DNA of 11,490 nt from an uncultured Ruminiclostridium sp. (GTDB lineage: Bacteria > Bacillota > Clostridia > Oscillospirales > Ruminococcaceae): contig CAJUQV010000046.1 of NCBI GenBank assembly GCA_910588335.1, positions 1 to 11,490 on the forward strand. Direction: 5' to 3'. Each line of letters opens with the position of its first letter. The stretch's first letter is position 1. The notes below the pieces were generated by a model. The model saw only the letters and a program-made list of their open reading frames with translations, did no database searches and was not told the origin of the DNA. This document shows positions 1 to 6,474 of the stretch, piece by piece. Both the position numbers and the translations under genes were made by a program.

Positions 1-1
1 G

Positions 2-40
2 ATTATGCTTGCTATGATTTTTGACGCTATTTTTATGTGA
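2..40 (+). CDS. possible 3' end of an upstream gene (partial)
   Basis: One frame is open from the window edge to a TGA at 38-40 and encodes a short hydrophobic tail (IMLAMIFDAIFM); the other two forward frames hit stops earlier. This would fit the C-terminus of a membrane protein whose body lies outside the window, 39 bases ahead of the antiporter start. Thirteen codons cannot prove coding, so this is only a possibility. Confidence 0.25.
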   Translation: MMLAMIFDAIFM

Positions 41-63
41 ACACACTCTAATATATTCATATT

Positions 64-71
64 GAAGGGGG
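64..71 (+). promoter_or_regulatory. ribosome binding site that sets the antiporter start
   Basis: GAAGGGGG lies 8 bases before TTG 80 and overlaps the alternative upstream TTG at 62, which has no comparable site. This favours TTG 80. GTG at 74 is also in frame but too close. Confidence 0.6.
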
Positions 72-79
72 CTGTGCTA

Positions 80-1684
80 TTGAACACTGTAATTCTGATA
101 ACCGCAATAGTAATTTTAATATGTATCTTTGCAAACCGCATTTCGGGAAGATTTGGGATTCCTATGCTCCTCGTTTTTATCGGAGTGGGAATGCTGTTCG
201 GCTCGGACGGTATTTTCAAGATTCCTTTTGAGGACTATAATTTAGCTGAAACAGGCTGCTCCGCAGCCCTTATCTTTATTATGTTCTACGGCGGTTTCGG
301 CACCAACTGGCATAAAGCCAAACCGGTCGCCGTAAAATCTATCCTGCTGTCCTCCTTTGGAGTGGTAACCACCGCTGTGCTTACCGGATTTTTCTGTCAT
401 CTCGTTCTGGGTATGGATATTATGGGCGGTATGCTCATAGGAGCTTGTCTTGGTTCAACCGACGCCGCTACCGTCTTTTCCATACTCCGAGGAAAAAAAC
501 TCAATCTTAAATATAATACAGCTTCTCTGCTGGAAGTGGAAAGCGGCAGCAACGACCCGTTTGCATATATGATGACTATGATCGTACTGTCCTTTATGCA
601 AAACGAGGGTTCCGCCTCCGATATGGTGCTGATGCTCATAAAGCAGCTTTTTATCGGTTCTGCCTTCGGCGCGTTGATTGCGGTTCTGGCGTGGCTGATT
701 CTGAAAAAAATAAAGTTCGGCGTGGCAGGACTCGATTCCGTATACATGGTGGCAATAGCCCTTCTCGCTTACGCGGCGCCGGCGATATTGGGCGGCAACG
801 GATATCTGAGCGCCTACATAGTCGGAATTTTCTTAGGCAACCGGCCTATTCCCGGAAAAAGAAACTTAGTGCATTTCTTTGACGGAGTAACCGGCCTGCT
901 GCAAATGCTGATATTCTTTATGTTGGGGCTGCTGTCATTCCCGTCCAAGCTGCCCGAAGTGGTTCTGCCCGGAATATTCATCGCATTGTTTATGACCTTT
1001 ATAGCTCGACCCGTTTCCGTATTCGGCATACTTGCCCCGTTCCGCTGCAAAATCAATCAGATGCTGTTGGTTTCCTGGTCGGGACTACGCGGCGTTGCTT
1101 CCGTTGTTTTTGCCATTATGGCAACGGCGGCAACCGACTTCAAGGAATACGACCTGTTTCACACGGTGTTTATTACCGTTCTCTTTTCCCTTCTCTTTCA
1201 AGGCTCGTTTATTCCCGCTTTTGCCGGAAAGCTTAATATGATAGACAACACAAACAATGTTATGACCACCTTCAACGACTACTCCGAAGAGCTTCCCGTA
1301 CAGTTTATAAAAATAAATATAAACGAAGGCAACCGTTGGGAAGGCAAACAGATAAAAGATATCAGCCTTCCCCCCGAAACTCTTGTGGCAATGGTAATAA
1401 GAAAAAACAAAAGGATAGTTCCAAAGGGATTTACCCAGCTAAGGACAGGCGACACGGCGGTACTTTGCGCCCCCGCAATAAACGACAGCACCCGAATCAA
1501 TTTCACAGAGGTAAATGTTACTAAAGAAAGTCAATACTGCGGTCTTATGCTGTCACAGCTTCCGCCCGACAACTGTAATCTGGTTGTGCTTATAAAGCGT
1601 GGAGACAAAGTTATTATTCCCAGAGGAAGAACAGTATTTACCGAAGGGGATATTTTGGTGATAAACTCTGCGGAAGAGGAATAG
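80..1684 (+). CDS. potassium/proton antiporter, CPA1 family, with C-terminal RCK_C (TrkA_C) region
   Basis: This is a membrane cation/proton exchanger of the NhaP2/CvrA type, which exports K+ (or Na+) in exchange for protons. I start it at TTG 80, because GAAGGGGG at 64-71 is a good ribosome binding site 8 bases upstream; TTG 62 would sit before that site. The product is 534 residues. Residues 1-385 are a run of hydrophobic helices with family signatures: GSTDAATVFS at 125-134, ESGSNDP at 154-160 (the Asn-Asp pair N158/D159 expected in the ion site) and GLRGVAS at 336-342. A soluble tail follows, with an RCK_C-like unit at about 406-466 and a weaker second half at about 485-530 ending in GDILVINS. 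Such domains normally bind a nucleotide or ion ligand that gates transport. The family call is secure; the preferred ion cannot be read from the sequence. Confidence 0.92.
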   Translation: MNTVILITAIVILICIFANRISGRFGIPMLLVFIGVGMLFGSDGIFKIPFEDYNLAETGCSAALIFIMFYGGFGTNWHKAKPVAVKSILLSSFGVVTTAVLTGFFCHLVLGMDIMGGMLIGACLGSTDAATVFSILRGKKLNLKYNTASLLEVESGSNDPFAYMMTMIVLSFMQNEGSASDMVLMLIKQLFIGSAFGALIAVLAWLILKKIKFGVAGLDSVYMVAIALLAYAAPAILGGNGYLSAYIVGIFLGNRPIPGKRNLVHFFDGVTGLLQMLIFFMLGLLSFPSKLPEVVLPGIFIALFMTFIARPVSVFGILAPFRCKINQMLLVSWSGLRGVASVVFAIMATAATDFKEYDLFHTVFITVLFSLLFQGSFIPAFAGKLNMIDNTNNVMTTFNDYSEELPVQFIKININEGNRWEGKQIKDISLPPETLVAMVIRKNKRIVPKGFTQLRTGDTAVLCAPAINDSTRINFTEVNVTKESQYCGLMLSQLPPDNCNLVVLIKRGDKVIIPRGRTVFTEGDILVINSAEEE

Positions 1685-1710
1685 AAACAAATTTTCCTTT
1701 ATAAGAGCTT

Positions 1711-1859
1711 GTATTCATAGGATTTGTGCGTGAATTTTCAGGCAAATTTTAACGAGGACAAGGCGGAAATCCGAAGGAATACTTGACGTATTTCAAGGCT
1801 TTCCAACGCGGTCATCGGCAATATTTGCCGAAAAGACGCGTGCTATATCCTATGAATAC
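1711..1859. repeat. palindromic intergenic repeat, copy A (MITE-like)
   Basis: A 149-base segment is bounded by exact 13-base inverted ends, GTATTCATAGGAT at 1711-1723 and its complement at 1847-1859. An inner inverted pair lies at 1741-1750 and 1820-1829 (9 of 10 matching). The interior aligns without gaps to copy D: ACAAGGCGGAAA at 1758-1769 and TTTCAAGG at 1791-1798 recur at 6205-6216 and 6238-6245 with the same offset. Bases 1829-1850 match copy B 3067-3088 at 21 of 22 positions. It encodes no protein. It lies just after the antiporter and may act as a folded 3' RNA end. Confidence 0.75.
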
Positions 1860-1899
1860 TACTCTATATTGCTCCCCCGAATAACTCTTGATTTTCCCG

Positions 1900-1926
1900 C
1901 TTCCCTTTCGGACTCCGAAAGGGAAG
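1900..1926. repeat. perfect 12-bp hairpin
   Basis: CTTCCCTTTCGG at 1900-1911 pairs exactly with 1915-1926 around a 3-base loop (ACT). An alternative pairing, GGACTCC at 1910-1916 with GGAGTCC at 1931-1937, competes with it, so the region could switch between two folds. No U-run follows directly, so it is not a standard intrinsic terminator. Confidence 0.6.
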
Positions 1927-1944
1927 TAGGGGAGTCCAAAGGAC

Positions 1945-1959
1945 GGGGGCAACGCCCCC
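1945..1959. repeat. GC-rich hairpin GGGGGC-AAC-GCCCCC
   Basis: A 6-bp all-GC stem with a 3-base loop sits 18 bases after the larger hairpin. It contrasts sharply with the AT-rich DNA that follows. It may be a transcription or RNA-decay barrier after the antiporter, or part of a second dispersed repeat type. Confidence 0.5.
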
Positions 1960-1984
1960 AAAGCTTATGTGTTTTTGCACTGGT

Positions 1985-2250
1985 GTAATTTTGTTTAAAC
2001 TTTTTTTGGATTGCTATTGTATTAAAGTAACAAAAACAATCCGGTAAATTCTACCGGAATAATTTGTCATTTTTTCTCGTTTAAAGAAATAAAAAATTCT
2101 TCTTTTTCGACAAGATTTTGCCCATTTTTACCGTTTTTCGCATATTAACTTTTTTTTTTCAAAGCCAAAAAAGTCATATATATTGTGCAATCCCGCTTAT
2201 ACTGCGGGTTTGCAAATTTTTTAATTTTTAGTATTTTTTATTAAAAAAAC
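1985..2250. other. AT-rich non-coding stretch with a small hairpin
   Basis: No credible protein frame exists here on either strand. A 7-bp hairpin lies at 2040-2058 (TCCGGTA, 5-base loop, TACCGGA). A weak promoter-like pair, TTGTTT at 1991-1996 and TATTGT at 2015-2020 (18-base spacer), precedes it, and the terminator-like hairpin at 2187-2213 ends the stretch. Together these would suit a small RNA of about 190 bases, but no known RNA family is recognised, so this is speculative. Confidence 0.3.
2187..2222 (+). terminator. terminator-like hairpin upstream of the YpsA-like gene
   Basis: Stem 2187-2196 pairs with 2204-2213 at 9 of 10 positions (GCAATCCCGC with GCGGGTTTGC) around a 7-base loop, followed by AAA and then six T. 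It sits before the promoter at 2254-2282, so it would end transcription arriving from upstream rather than attenuate the next gene. Confidence 0.55.
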
Positions 2251-2253
2251 TAC

Positions 2254-2282
2254 TTGAAAAAAACCAAATATTGCGGTAAAAT
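2254..2282 (+). promoter_or_regulatory. SigA-type promoter of the YpsA-like gene
   Basis: TTGAAA at 2254-2259 and TAAAAT at 2277-2282 are separated by exactly 17 bases. Transcription would begin near 2289, giving a leader of about 70 bases before ATG 2361. Confidence 0.6.
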
Positions 2283-2360
2283 GAAAGCAATCGGTACAAT
2301 ATATCGAAAACGCTAAGGACAGAACGAAATTTGTGAAAATTGATAAGAAAGGAAAAAAAT

Positions 2361-2876
2361 ATGCTTAAAAATGCCTGTACCTTTATTTCATCACCGTTGC
2401 GCCGTTTCAGCTTTGGCGCGGATACCTCCAGCTACAAGTGTATCGCGCTGAAGCTTCAGCTTGCTCAGTACATAAGCGATATCTATAAAGACGGAGTAAG
2501 AGTTTTTTACTGCGTATGCGAACAGGGTGTCGACCTGTGGGCGGCGGAAATTATTATCAGAATTATGAAGGACGATCCTACGACAAAACTCTATTGTGTA
2601 ATTCCATATGAGGAACAAGCTGCCAAATGGGATACCGATACCCGTGAACTTTATTATACCGTTCTTGCGGAATCCACCGAGGTAGTGTTTCTGAATAAGC
2701 GGTATAAAAAAGGCTGTATAGCAAAAGCATATTCGGCTGTTCTGGAATGTGCCGATAAGGTTTTTGCGGCTCTTGTGGGAAAATCGGAAAACGAAATCCT
2801 AAAATGGCCGTGCATGAAGGGAAAAGAGGTTTTTTGCTGTTTGGGACGGCTTCCGGTAGGGGCTGATAAATCTTAG
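2361..2876 (+). CDS. divergent YpsA-like (DUF1273, SLOG superfamily) protein
   Basis: The 171-residue product starts at ATG 2361, with AGAAAGGA at 2346-2353 seven bases upstream; an in-frame TTG at 2340 precedes that site and is unlikely. The core matches the DUF1273/YpsA family: QGVDLWAAE at 55-63, IPYEEQAAKW at 81-90 and RELYYTVL at 95-102. SLOG proteins are Rossmann-like and are thought to bind nucleotides or related ligands; the role of YpsA itself is poorly defined, with suggested links to cell division and stress in Bacillus. Here the usual N-terminal TGHR/TGYK loop reads SSPLRR, the usual SG before the GVD motif reads CVCEQ, and the tail after about residue 138 lacks the usual glycine-rich end. 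There is no membrane segment or signal peptide. It has its own promoter and no operon partner. Family call fairly secure; function unknown. Confidence 0.75.
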   Translation: MLKNACTFISSPLRRFSFGADTSSYKCIALKLQLAQYISDIYKDGVRVFYCVCEQGVDLWAAEIIIRIMKDDPTTKLYCVIPYEEQAAKWDTDTRELYYTVLAESTEVVFLNKRYKKGCIAKAYSAVLECADKVFAALVGKSENEILKWPCMKGKEVFCCLGRLPVGADKS

Positions 2877-3035
2877 ATATTTCATTTGGAAAAATTATTT
2901 ATAATTATATTTTAGGCAAAATTTTATATTTTCCATAATATAATCATAAATTATACAATAAACACTAATGTTTTGTCATCCGTATTATTTGTATATACCT
3001 TGATCAAAGATAAGTATAAAAACCTGTCTACATAG

Positions 3036-3088
3036 GAATTGCACGCGTCTTTTCGGCAAATTCTGACGAAAAGACGCGTGCAATATCC
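3036..3088. repeat. perfect inverted repeat between convergent genes, copy B
   Basis: Eighteen bases at 3038-3055 are repeated exactly in inverted form at 3067-3084 around an 11-base spacer. The right arm and its flank (3067-3088) match the right end of copy A at 21 of 22 bases, so this looks like a shortened member of the same family. It lies between the 3' ends of the YpsA-like gene (plus) and the esterase (minus). A two-way terminator role is plausible, although neither side has a clear T-run. Confidence 0.7.
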
Positions 3089-3108
3089 ATTTAATGCTCT
3101 ATATCAAT

Positions 3109-3936
3109 TTACATCACATTGCCGCTGTTTATGCCCTTGCTCACCGTATCCGCAGGCAGCCATTCAACGGCCTTTTTAATGTACGTATCCCAGAAATCCC
3201 AGTCATGTCCCCCTTCTCCCGTCTCAAAAGTACACTTTACCCCGCTTTCCTCAAGAAAATCGGCAAATTTTCTGTTCGCTTCCAATAAACCGTCACTCAG
3301 TCCGCAGGCCAGATAGACGAGCGGCATCTCTCCTCCCTCTTCCTTTATTCTTTTCACCAAAAATTCGGGATTCCTGTCGCTCTCCATTATTCCCTCCAGT
3401 TCGCCGAAGCATTCCTCCGCATAGCTTCTTGAATCCAAAAAAAATTTTCCCTTGTCCGTTCTTTCCCAAATTCCATCAAGAATAAGGGCAGCGGAAAGCC
3501 CTATTGCGGCGCCAAAGGTGTCGTTATACTTAAAACCGTTTCTGAGCGCCCCGTAGCCTCCCATTGATAAGCCTCCTATAAACGTATCCTCCCTTTTTTC
3601 GGACAAAGGGAAAATGTTTCGGGTAAGCTCCACCAGCTCTCTTCCGATAAATTCCCCGTAATTGTCGTTTCTCGCCTTATGGTCAAGATAAAAGGCGTTG
3701 TCCCCCGACGGCATCACAACCGCCAGATCCCGCTCCTCCGCGAAGCGCTGTATCCTTGTGCCGTTAACCCAATCCGTGTAGTTTCCGAAAACACCGTGAA
3801 GCAGATAGAGCGTTTTGTATTTTCTGCCCTTTTCTCTCTTCTGTCCCCATAAAAATTTATCCGCCGGAAGAATCACGTTAACTGGAACCGTCCTCATCAG
3901 CGAATACGACATAACGTTCATCTGAATAAAAGCCAT
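3109..3936 (-). CDS. alpha/beta-hydrolase esterase (PF00756, tributyrin-esterase-like)
   Basis: This 275-residue protein is a serine esterase of the esterase-D/EstA group, which cleaves short-chain acyl esters such as tributyrin or acetylated sugars. The opening (AFIQMNVMSYSLMRTVPVNV) is typical of Firmicute tributyrin esterases. The likely oxyanion-loop LHG is at 46-48, the nucleophile S124 is in GGLSMGGYG, the acid is D215 in CGLSDG, and the base is H244 in GGHDWDFW. The full triad suggests an active enzyme. No signal peptide is seen, so it is probably cytoplasmic. ATG 3936 has AAGGGAGA (complement of 3941-3948) just upstream. It has its own promoter and faces away from tatD. The natural substrate cannot be told from the sequence. 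Confidence 0.88.
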   Translation of the reverse strand: MAFIQMNVMSYSLMRTVPVNVILPADKFLWGQKREKGRKYKTLYLLHGVFGNYTDWVNGTRIQRFAEERDLAVVMPSGDNAFYLDHKARNDNYGEFIGRELVELTRNIFPLSEKREDTFIGGLSMGGYGALRNGFKYNDTFGAAIGLSAALILDGIWERTDKGKFFLDSRSYAEECFGELEGIMESDRNPEFLVKRIKEEGGEMPLVYLACGLSDGLLEANRKFADFLEESGVKCTFETGEGGHDWDFWDTYIKKAVEWLPADTVSKGINSGNVM

Positions 3937-3974
3937 AATTTCTCCCTTCGCAAAAATGCTGTTATTTTAACACT

Positions 3975-4003
3975 ATTATAATACTTGGCAGACAAATTTG
4001 CAA
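3975..4003 (-). promoter_or_regulatory. promoter of the esterase gene
   Basis: On the minus strand, TTGCAA (3998-4003) and TATAAT (3975-3980) are 17 bases apart. The leader to ATG 3936 would be about 30 bases and includes the ribosome binding site. Confidence 0.7.
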
Positions 4004-4081
4004 GTACCGAACCGAAAATATTTTAAAAAAAGATATCCGCGCATAAAAAATAAGAACCCGTTCAAACGGCATAACCGCCCA

Positions 4082-4110
4082 TTGACAATCCAAGCCTTTT
4101 GTGATATTAT
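4082..4110 (+). promoter_or_regulatory. near-consensus SigA promoter of tatD
   Basis: TTGACA at 4082-4087 and TATTAT at 4105-4110 are separated by 17 bases. Transcription would begin near 4117. This rules out an in-frame GTG at 4101, which lies inside the promoter, and fixes the gene start at ATG 4167. Confidence 0.8.
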
Positions 4111-4166
4111 TTATTTTCAGAAATAAAAAACTTCCATTAATATCAATTCAAAAGGAACAAATCGGA

Positions 4167-4931
4167 ATGATAAAACTTATAGATACTCACGCGCACTATG
4201 ACGACGAAGCTTATGACGGGGACAGAGACCTTCTGCTGAAAAGGCTTTTTGATGAGTCGGTGGAAAAACTTATAACAGTCGGCTGCGCCTTGAACAGGTG
4301 GGAGGACACCGTAAGGCTTTCTGAAAGCTATGAAGGGATTTACGGCGCCGTGGGAATACATCCGGAAGACATTTACGGACTGCCGGATGATTATCTCGCA
4401 CAAATCGAAAATCTGGCCAAAAAGCCGAAAATAGTTGCCATTGGGGAAATGGGACTGGATTATCACTATGAAAATTACGACAAGGAAAAGCAGATAGAGG
4501 TGTTTATCGAGCAGCTTAGGCTTGCGGACAAGCTTAATATGCCCGTCATCATTCACAGCCGTGACGCGGCGGAGGACACCATGCGCATTCTGCGTGCGGA
4601 AAAACCGAAAAAAGCGGTAATGCACTGTTTTTCGTGCAGCCGTGAAATTGCCGCCGAAGTTCTCTCCTTAGGGCTTTACATCAGCTTTACCGGAGTACTC
4701 ACCTTCAAGAACGCGAAAAAAGCGGTTGAAGCCTGCGAACTGGCGCCTTTGGACAGGCTTATGCTGGAAACCGACTGTCCGTATATGGCTCCCGTCCCCT
4801 TTCGCGGCGAACGCTGCGAAAGCTCCATGATCATGTCTACTGCGGCAAAAATGGCGGAAATAAAAGGCGTTTCCACCGAGGAGATGATAAAAATCTGCAA
4901 CCGTAACGCGGAGACGTTTTTCGGTATATGA
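4167..4931 (+). CDS. tatD: TatD-family metal-dependent hydrolase (DNase)
   Basis: The 254-residue product is a normal-length TatD protein, an amidohydrolase-fold nuclease that uses two metal ions; family members act as 3'-5' exonucleases in DNA repair and degradation. Metal ligands expected in the family are all present: H8 and H10 (DTHAH), E94 (GEMGLDYH), H130 (IIHSRDA), H153 (MHCFS) and D203 (ETDCPY). ATG 4167 follows AAAAGGA at 4150-4156 at a 10-base distance and lies downstream of the promoter. The usual RGxxNEP segment after the last ligand reads RGERCES here (213-219), so the conserved Asn and Pro are changed; this may affect substrate contacts but not the metal site. It is a cytoplasmic, single-gene unit. 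Paralogues in the family are hard to tell apart, so the symbol is a family-level name. Confidence 0.9.
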   Translation: MIKLIDTHAHYDDEAYDGDRDLLLKRLFDESVEKLITVGCALNRWEDTVRLSESYEGIYGAVGIHPEDIYGLPDDYLAQIENLAKKPKIVAIGEMGLDYHYENYDKEKQIEVFIEQLRLADKLNMPVIIHSRDAAEDTMRILRAEKPKKAVMHCFSCSREIAAEVLSLGLYISFTGVLTFKNAKKAVEACELAPLDRLMLETDCPYMAPVPFRGERCESSMIMSTAAKMAEIKGVSTEEMIKICNRNAETFFGI

Positions 4932-4959
4932 TAAATTTATAAAAATTTTTAATTTACGC

Positions 4960-4988
4960 TTGAATATTTTTAAAAAATATGGTATATT
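4960..4988 (+). promoter_or_regulatory. promoter upstream of repeat copy C and the CBS gene
   Basis: TTGAAT at 4960-4965 and TATATT at 4983-4988 are 17 bases apart. A transcript starting near 4995 would carry the whole of repeat copy C in its 5' leader of about 210 bases before ATG 5206. Confidence 0.55.
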
Positions 4989-5007
4989 CTTTACAGAATA
5001 AATTTTA

Positions 5008-5187
5008 TTAAGGCAATACTGCACAAAGATTGTCGTGCAGACGCGCAGTCGGCTTTTTCGTCGGATTGTCCGAAACGACGTGGGAATACCGGCGTATTTC
5101 AAGTAGTTTTGGGCAAAAATGACGGAAAAGTTGCAAGCGTATGCGCGGCAAAGCGCGCAGCGCGGTTTTTGTGCTGTATTGCCTTAA
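5008..5187. repeat. inverted-repeat element, copy C, in the leader of the CBS gene
   Basis: The 180-base element has 20-base inverted ends at 5008-5027 and 5168-5187 that match at 19 of 20 positions and begin and end with TTAA. Inside, GGAATAC (5083-5089) and CGTATTTCAAG (5093-5103) recur in copy A at 1776-1782 and 1787-1797, so the core is related although the ends differ. There is extra internal pairing potential around 5055-5080 and 5147-5165. A frame from 5141 runs through its right half but is out of frame with the CBS gene and looks accidental. Confidence 0.75.
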
Positions 5188-5205
5188 GGAAAAGGATTTG
5201 ATGTT

Positions 5206-6129
5206 ATGGATGCAGACGGGCGAAAACGCAGACCCGCGTATTATTTGCTTTATCCCCTTATTCTGTTGGAAAAGGGACTTGATTTTTTACTTAAAAAAGC
5301 TCTGGGCGAGGGATTCCGCCCGGCTACCGAAGACGATATACGCTCCCTTGTGGACGCGGGCGCCGAAAGCGGAGAAATCGAAAACTCCTCGGTTGAGCTT
5401 ATAAACAATGTATTTGAATTCGGAGACCTTAAGGTGTCGGATATAATGACTCACCGTGTTAATATCGCCGCAGTGGACGAAAACGCCACGGTGGACGACA
5501 TAGTGTACTTAGCCCTTGAAGAGGGTTTCTCGCGTATTCCCGTATATAAAGAAAGTATAGACGACGTAGTGGGAATAATTATCGTAAAAGATCTTTTGTG
5601 CCTTGTGGGAAAAGAGAATCCGGATAAATACACCGCCAAGGATTTTGTAAGAGACGTTGTGTTCCTTCCCGAAAGCTGTCCCTGCGACGACGCCTTTAAG
5701 CTTCTTACCGAGACAAAATCGGGCATGGCGGTGGCGGTGGACGAATACGGCGGCACTGCGGGTATCATTACCTCCGAGGATATTATAGAATCGGTAATGG
5801 GTAATATTCAGGACGAATATGACGACGAAGAACTTCAGATAAAATCAATAGGAAATGACAAATACCGCATTGACGGCGATACCGACCCGGACGACGTGCT
5901 GGAGCTGTTCGGCTACGCGCTGCCGGATGATCATGAATACGATACCATAGCGGGCTTTGTTACCGACCTTTTGGGATACATTCCGGAGGATACGGAAAAA
6001 ACGCCCCATGTGGATTATGAGGACGTGCGTTTTGTTGTAACGGAAGTCAGCGACAACTGTATAAGCAGCATTATTGCGGTAAGAATCGACCGAGACGGTA
6101 AAAATGACGGCGAAACAAAAAAAGAATGA
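5206..6129 (+). CDS. CorC/HlyC-like CBS-domain protein lacking the DUF21/CNNM membrane domain
   Basis: The 307-residue protein has the cytosolic half of the CorC/HlyC family. In order: a short hydrophobic stretch (YYLLYPLILLEKGLDFLL, 12-29) resembling the segment that normally follows the DUF21 membrane domain; an acidic linker (TEDDIRSLVDAG to INNVFEF, 41-72); CBS motif 1 from about DIMTHRV (79) to 135; CBS motif 2 from about 145 to 200 (VDEYGGTAGIITSEDI at 178-193); and the CorC_HlyC C-terminal domain at about 213-295 (DTIAGFVTDLLGYIP, 246-260). CBS pairs usually bind adenosine nucleotides. CorC has been tied to Mg2+/Co2+ efflux. ATG 5206 follows AAAGGA at 5191-5196 with 9 bases between. 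Many family members have an N-terminal membrane domain of roughly 130-200 residues, absent here. E. coli CorC also lacks it, so this may be natural. Confidence 0.85.
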   Translation: MDADGRKRRPAYYLLYPLILLEKGLDFLLKKALGEGFRPATEDDIRSLVDAGAESGEIENSSVELINNVFEFGDLKVSDIMTHRVNIAAVDENATVDDIVYLALEEGFSRIPVYKESIDDVVGIIIVKDLLCLVGKENPDKYTAKDFVRDVVFLPESCPCDDAFKLLTETKSGMAVAVDEYGGTAGIITSEDIIESVMGNIQDEYDDEELQIKSIGNDKYRIDGDTDPDDVLELFGYALPDDHEYDTIAGFVTDLLGYIPEDTEKTPHVDYEDVRFVVTEVSDNCISSIIAVRIDRDGKNDGETKKE

Positions 6130-6146
6130 TTTACGTGAGCCTCAGT

Positions 6147-6315
6147 TATAAGAATCTGTCTTTACGAAATTTGCGCGTGGGTTTTCGAGCAAATTTTGCA
6201 GAGAACAAGGCGGAAAGCAGCGGGAATGCTTGATGTGTTTCAAGGATTACAATGCGATTATCTGCAAAATTTGCCGATAAGACGTTGCAATATCTTGTGA
6301 AAGCAGGGTCTGATA
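6147..6315. repeat. palindromic intergenic repeat, copy D
   Basis: About 169 bases form a large imperfect inverted repeat, with arms of about 47 bases at 6156-6202 and 6261-6306. The innermost 14 bases (GCAAATTTTGCAGA, 6189-6202) are repeated exactly in inverted form at 6261-6274. The weaker outer match extends to TATAAGA (6147-6153) and TCTGATA (6309-6315). The interior is collinear with copy A. It starts 18 bases after the CBS gene stop, so it would fold in the 3' end of that mRNA ahead of the terminator. Confidence 0.75.
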
Positions 6316-6369
6316 TTTATCCTTTAAAATTGCCAAATAGACCATACACAGAAAAAAACAACCAAAAAC

Positions 6370-6417
6370 AGCGGTATCAACAAAGAATTACCCTTTCGAT
6401 ACCGCTTTTTTGTCTTT
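6370..6417 (+). terminator. intrinsic terminator after the CBS gene
   Basis: AGCGGTATC at 6370-6378 pairs exactly with GATACCGCT at 6398-6406 around a 19-base loop, followed by further T runs (to about 6420). A-rich DNA left of the stem means it might also work on the minus strand, but no minus-strand gene approaches it. Confidence 0.75.
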
Positions 6418-6445
6418 TTTTCACGCGGTTTCCACCAATAACCAC

Positions 6446-6474
6446 TTGCAATTGGACTTAAGTTGGAGTATAAT
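6446..6474 (+). promoter_or_regulatory. SigA promoter of lon
   Basis: TTGCAA at 6446-6451 and TATAAT at 6469-6474 are 17 bases apart. The leader to ATG 6539 is about 60 bases. I see no CIRCE inverted repeat or CtsR-type repeat near it, so heat-shock repressor control is not visible. Confidence 0.7.

Noticed and set aside
21..54. Promoter TTGACG/TAATAT ahead of the antiporter
   Set aside because: The spacer is 22 bases, too long for SigA, and the -35 overlaps a possible upstream gene end.
4101..4166. Upstream GTG extension of tatD
   Set aside because: The codon sits inside the -10 region of a near-consensus promoter, so it would not be transcribed; the family N-terminus fits ATG 4167.
5141..5404. 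87-codon frame overlapping repeat copy C and the start of the CBS gene
   Set aside because: Half of it is repeat sequence and the rest is the CBS gene in another frame; it has no convincing ribosome binding site.
1711..6315. CRISPR array
   Set aside because: The repeats are kilobases apart, palindromic over 50-180 bases and unequal in length; there are no regular spacers and no cas genes.
6252..6461. 69-codon frame across repeat copy D and the terminator
   Set aside because: It reads through a palindrome and a terminator stem and ends in the lon promoter; the product is low in information.
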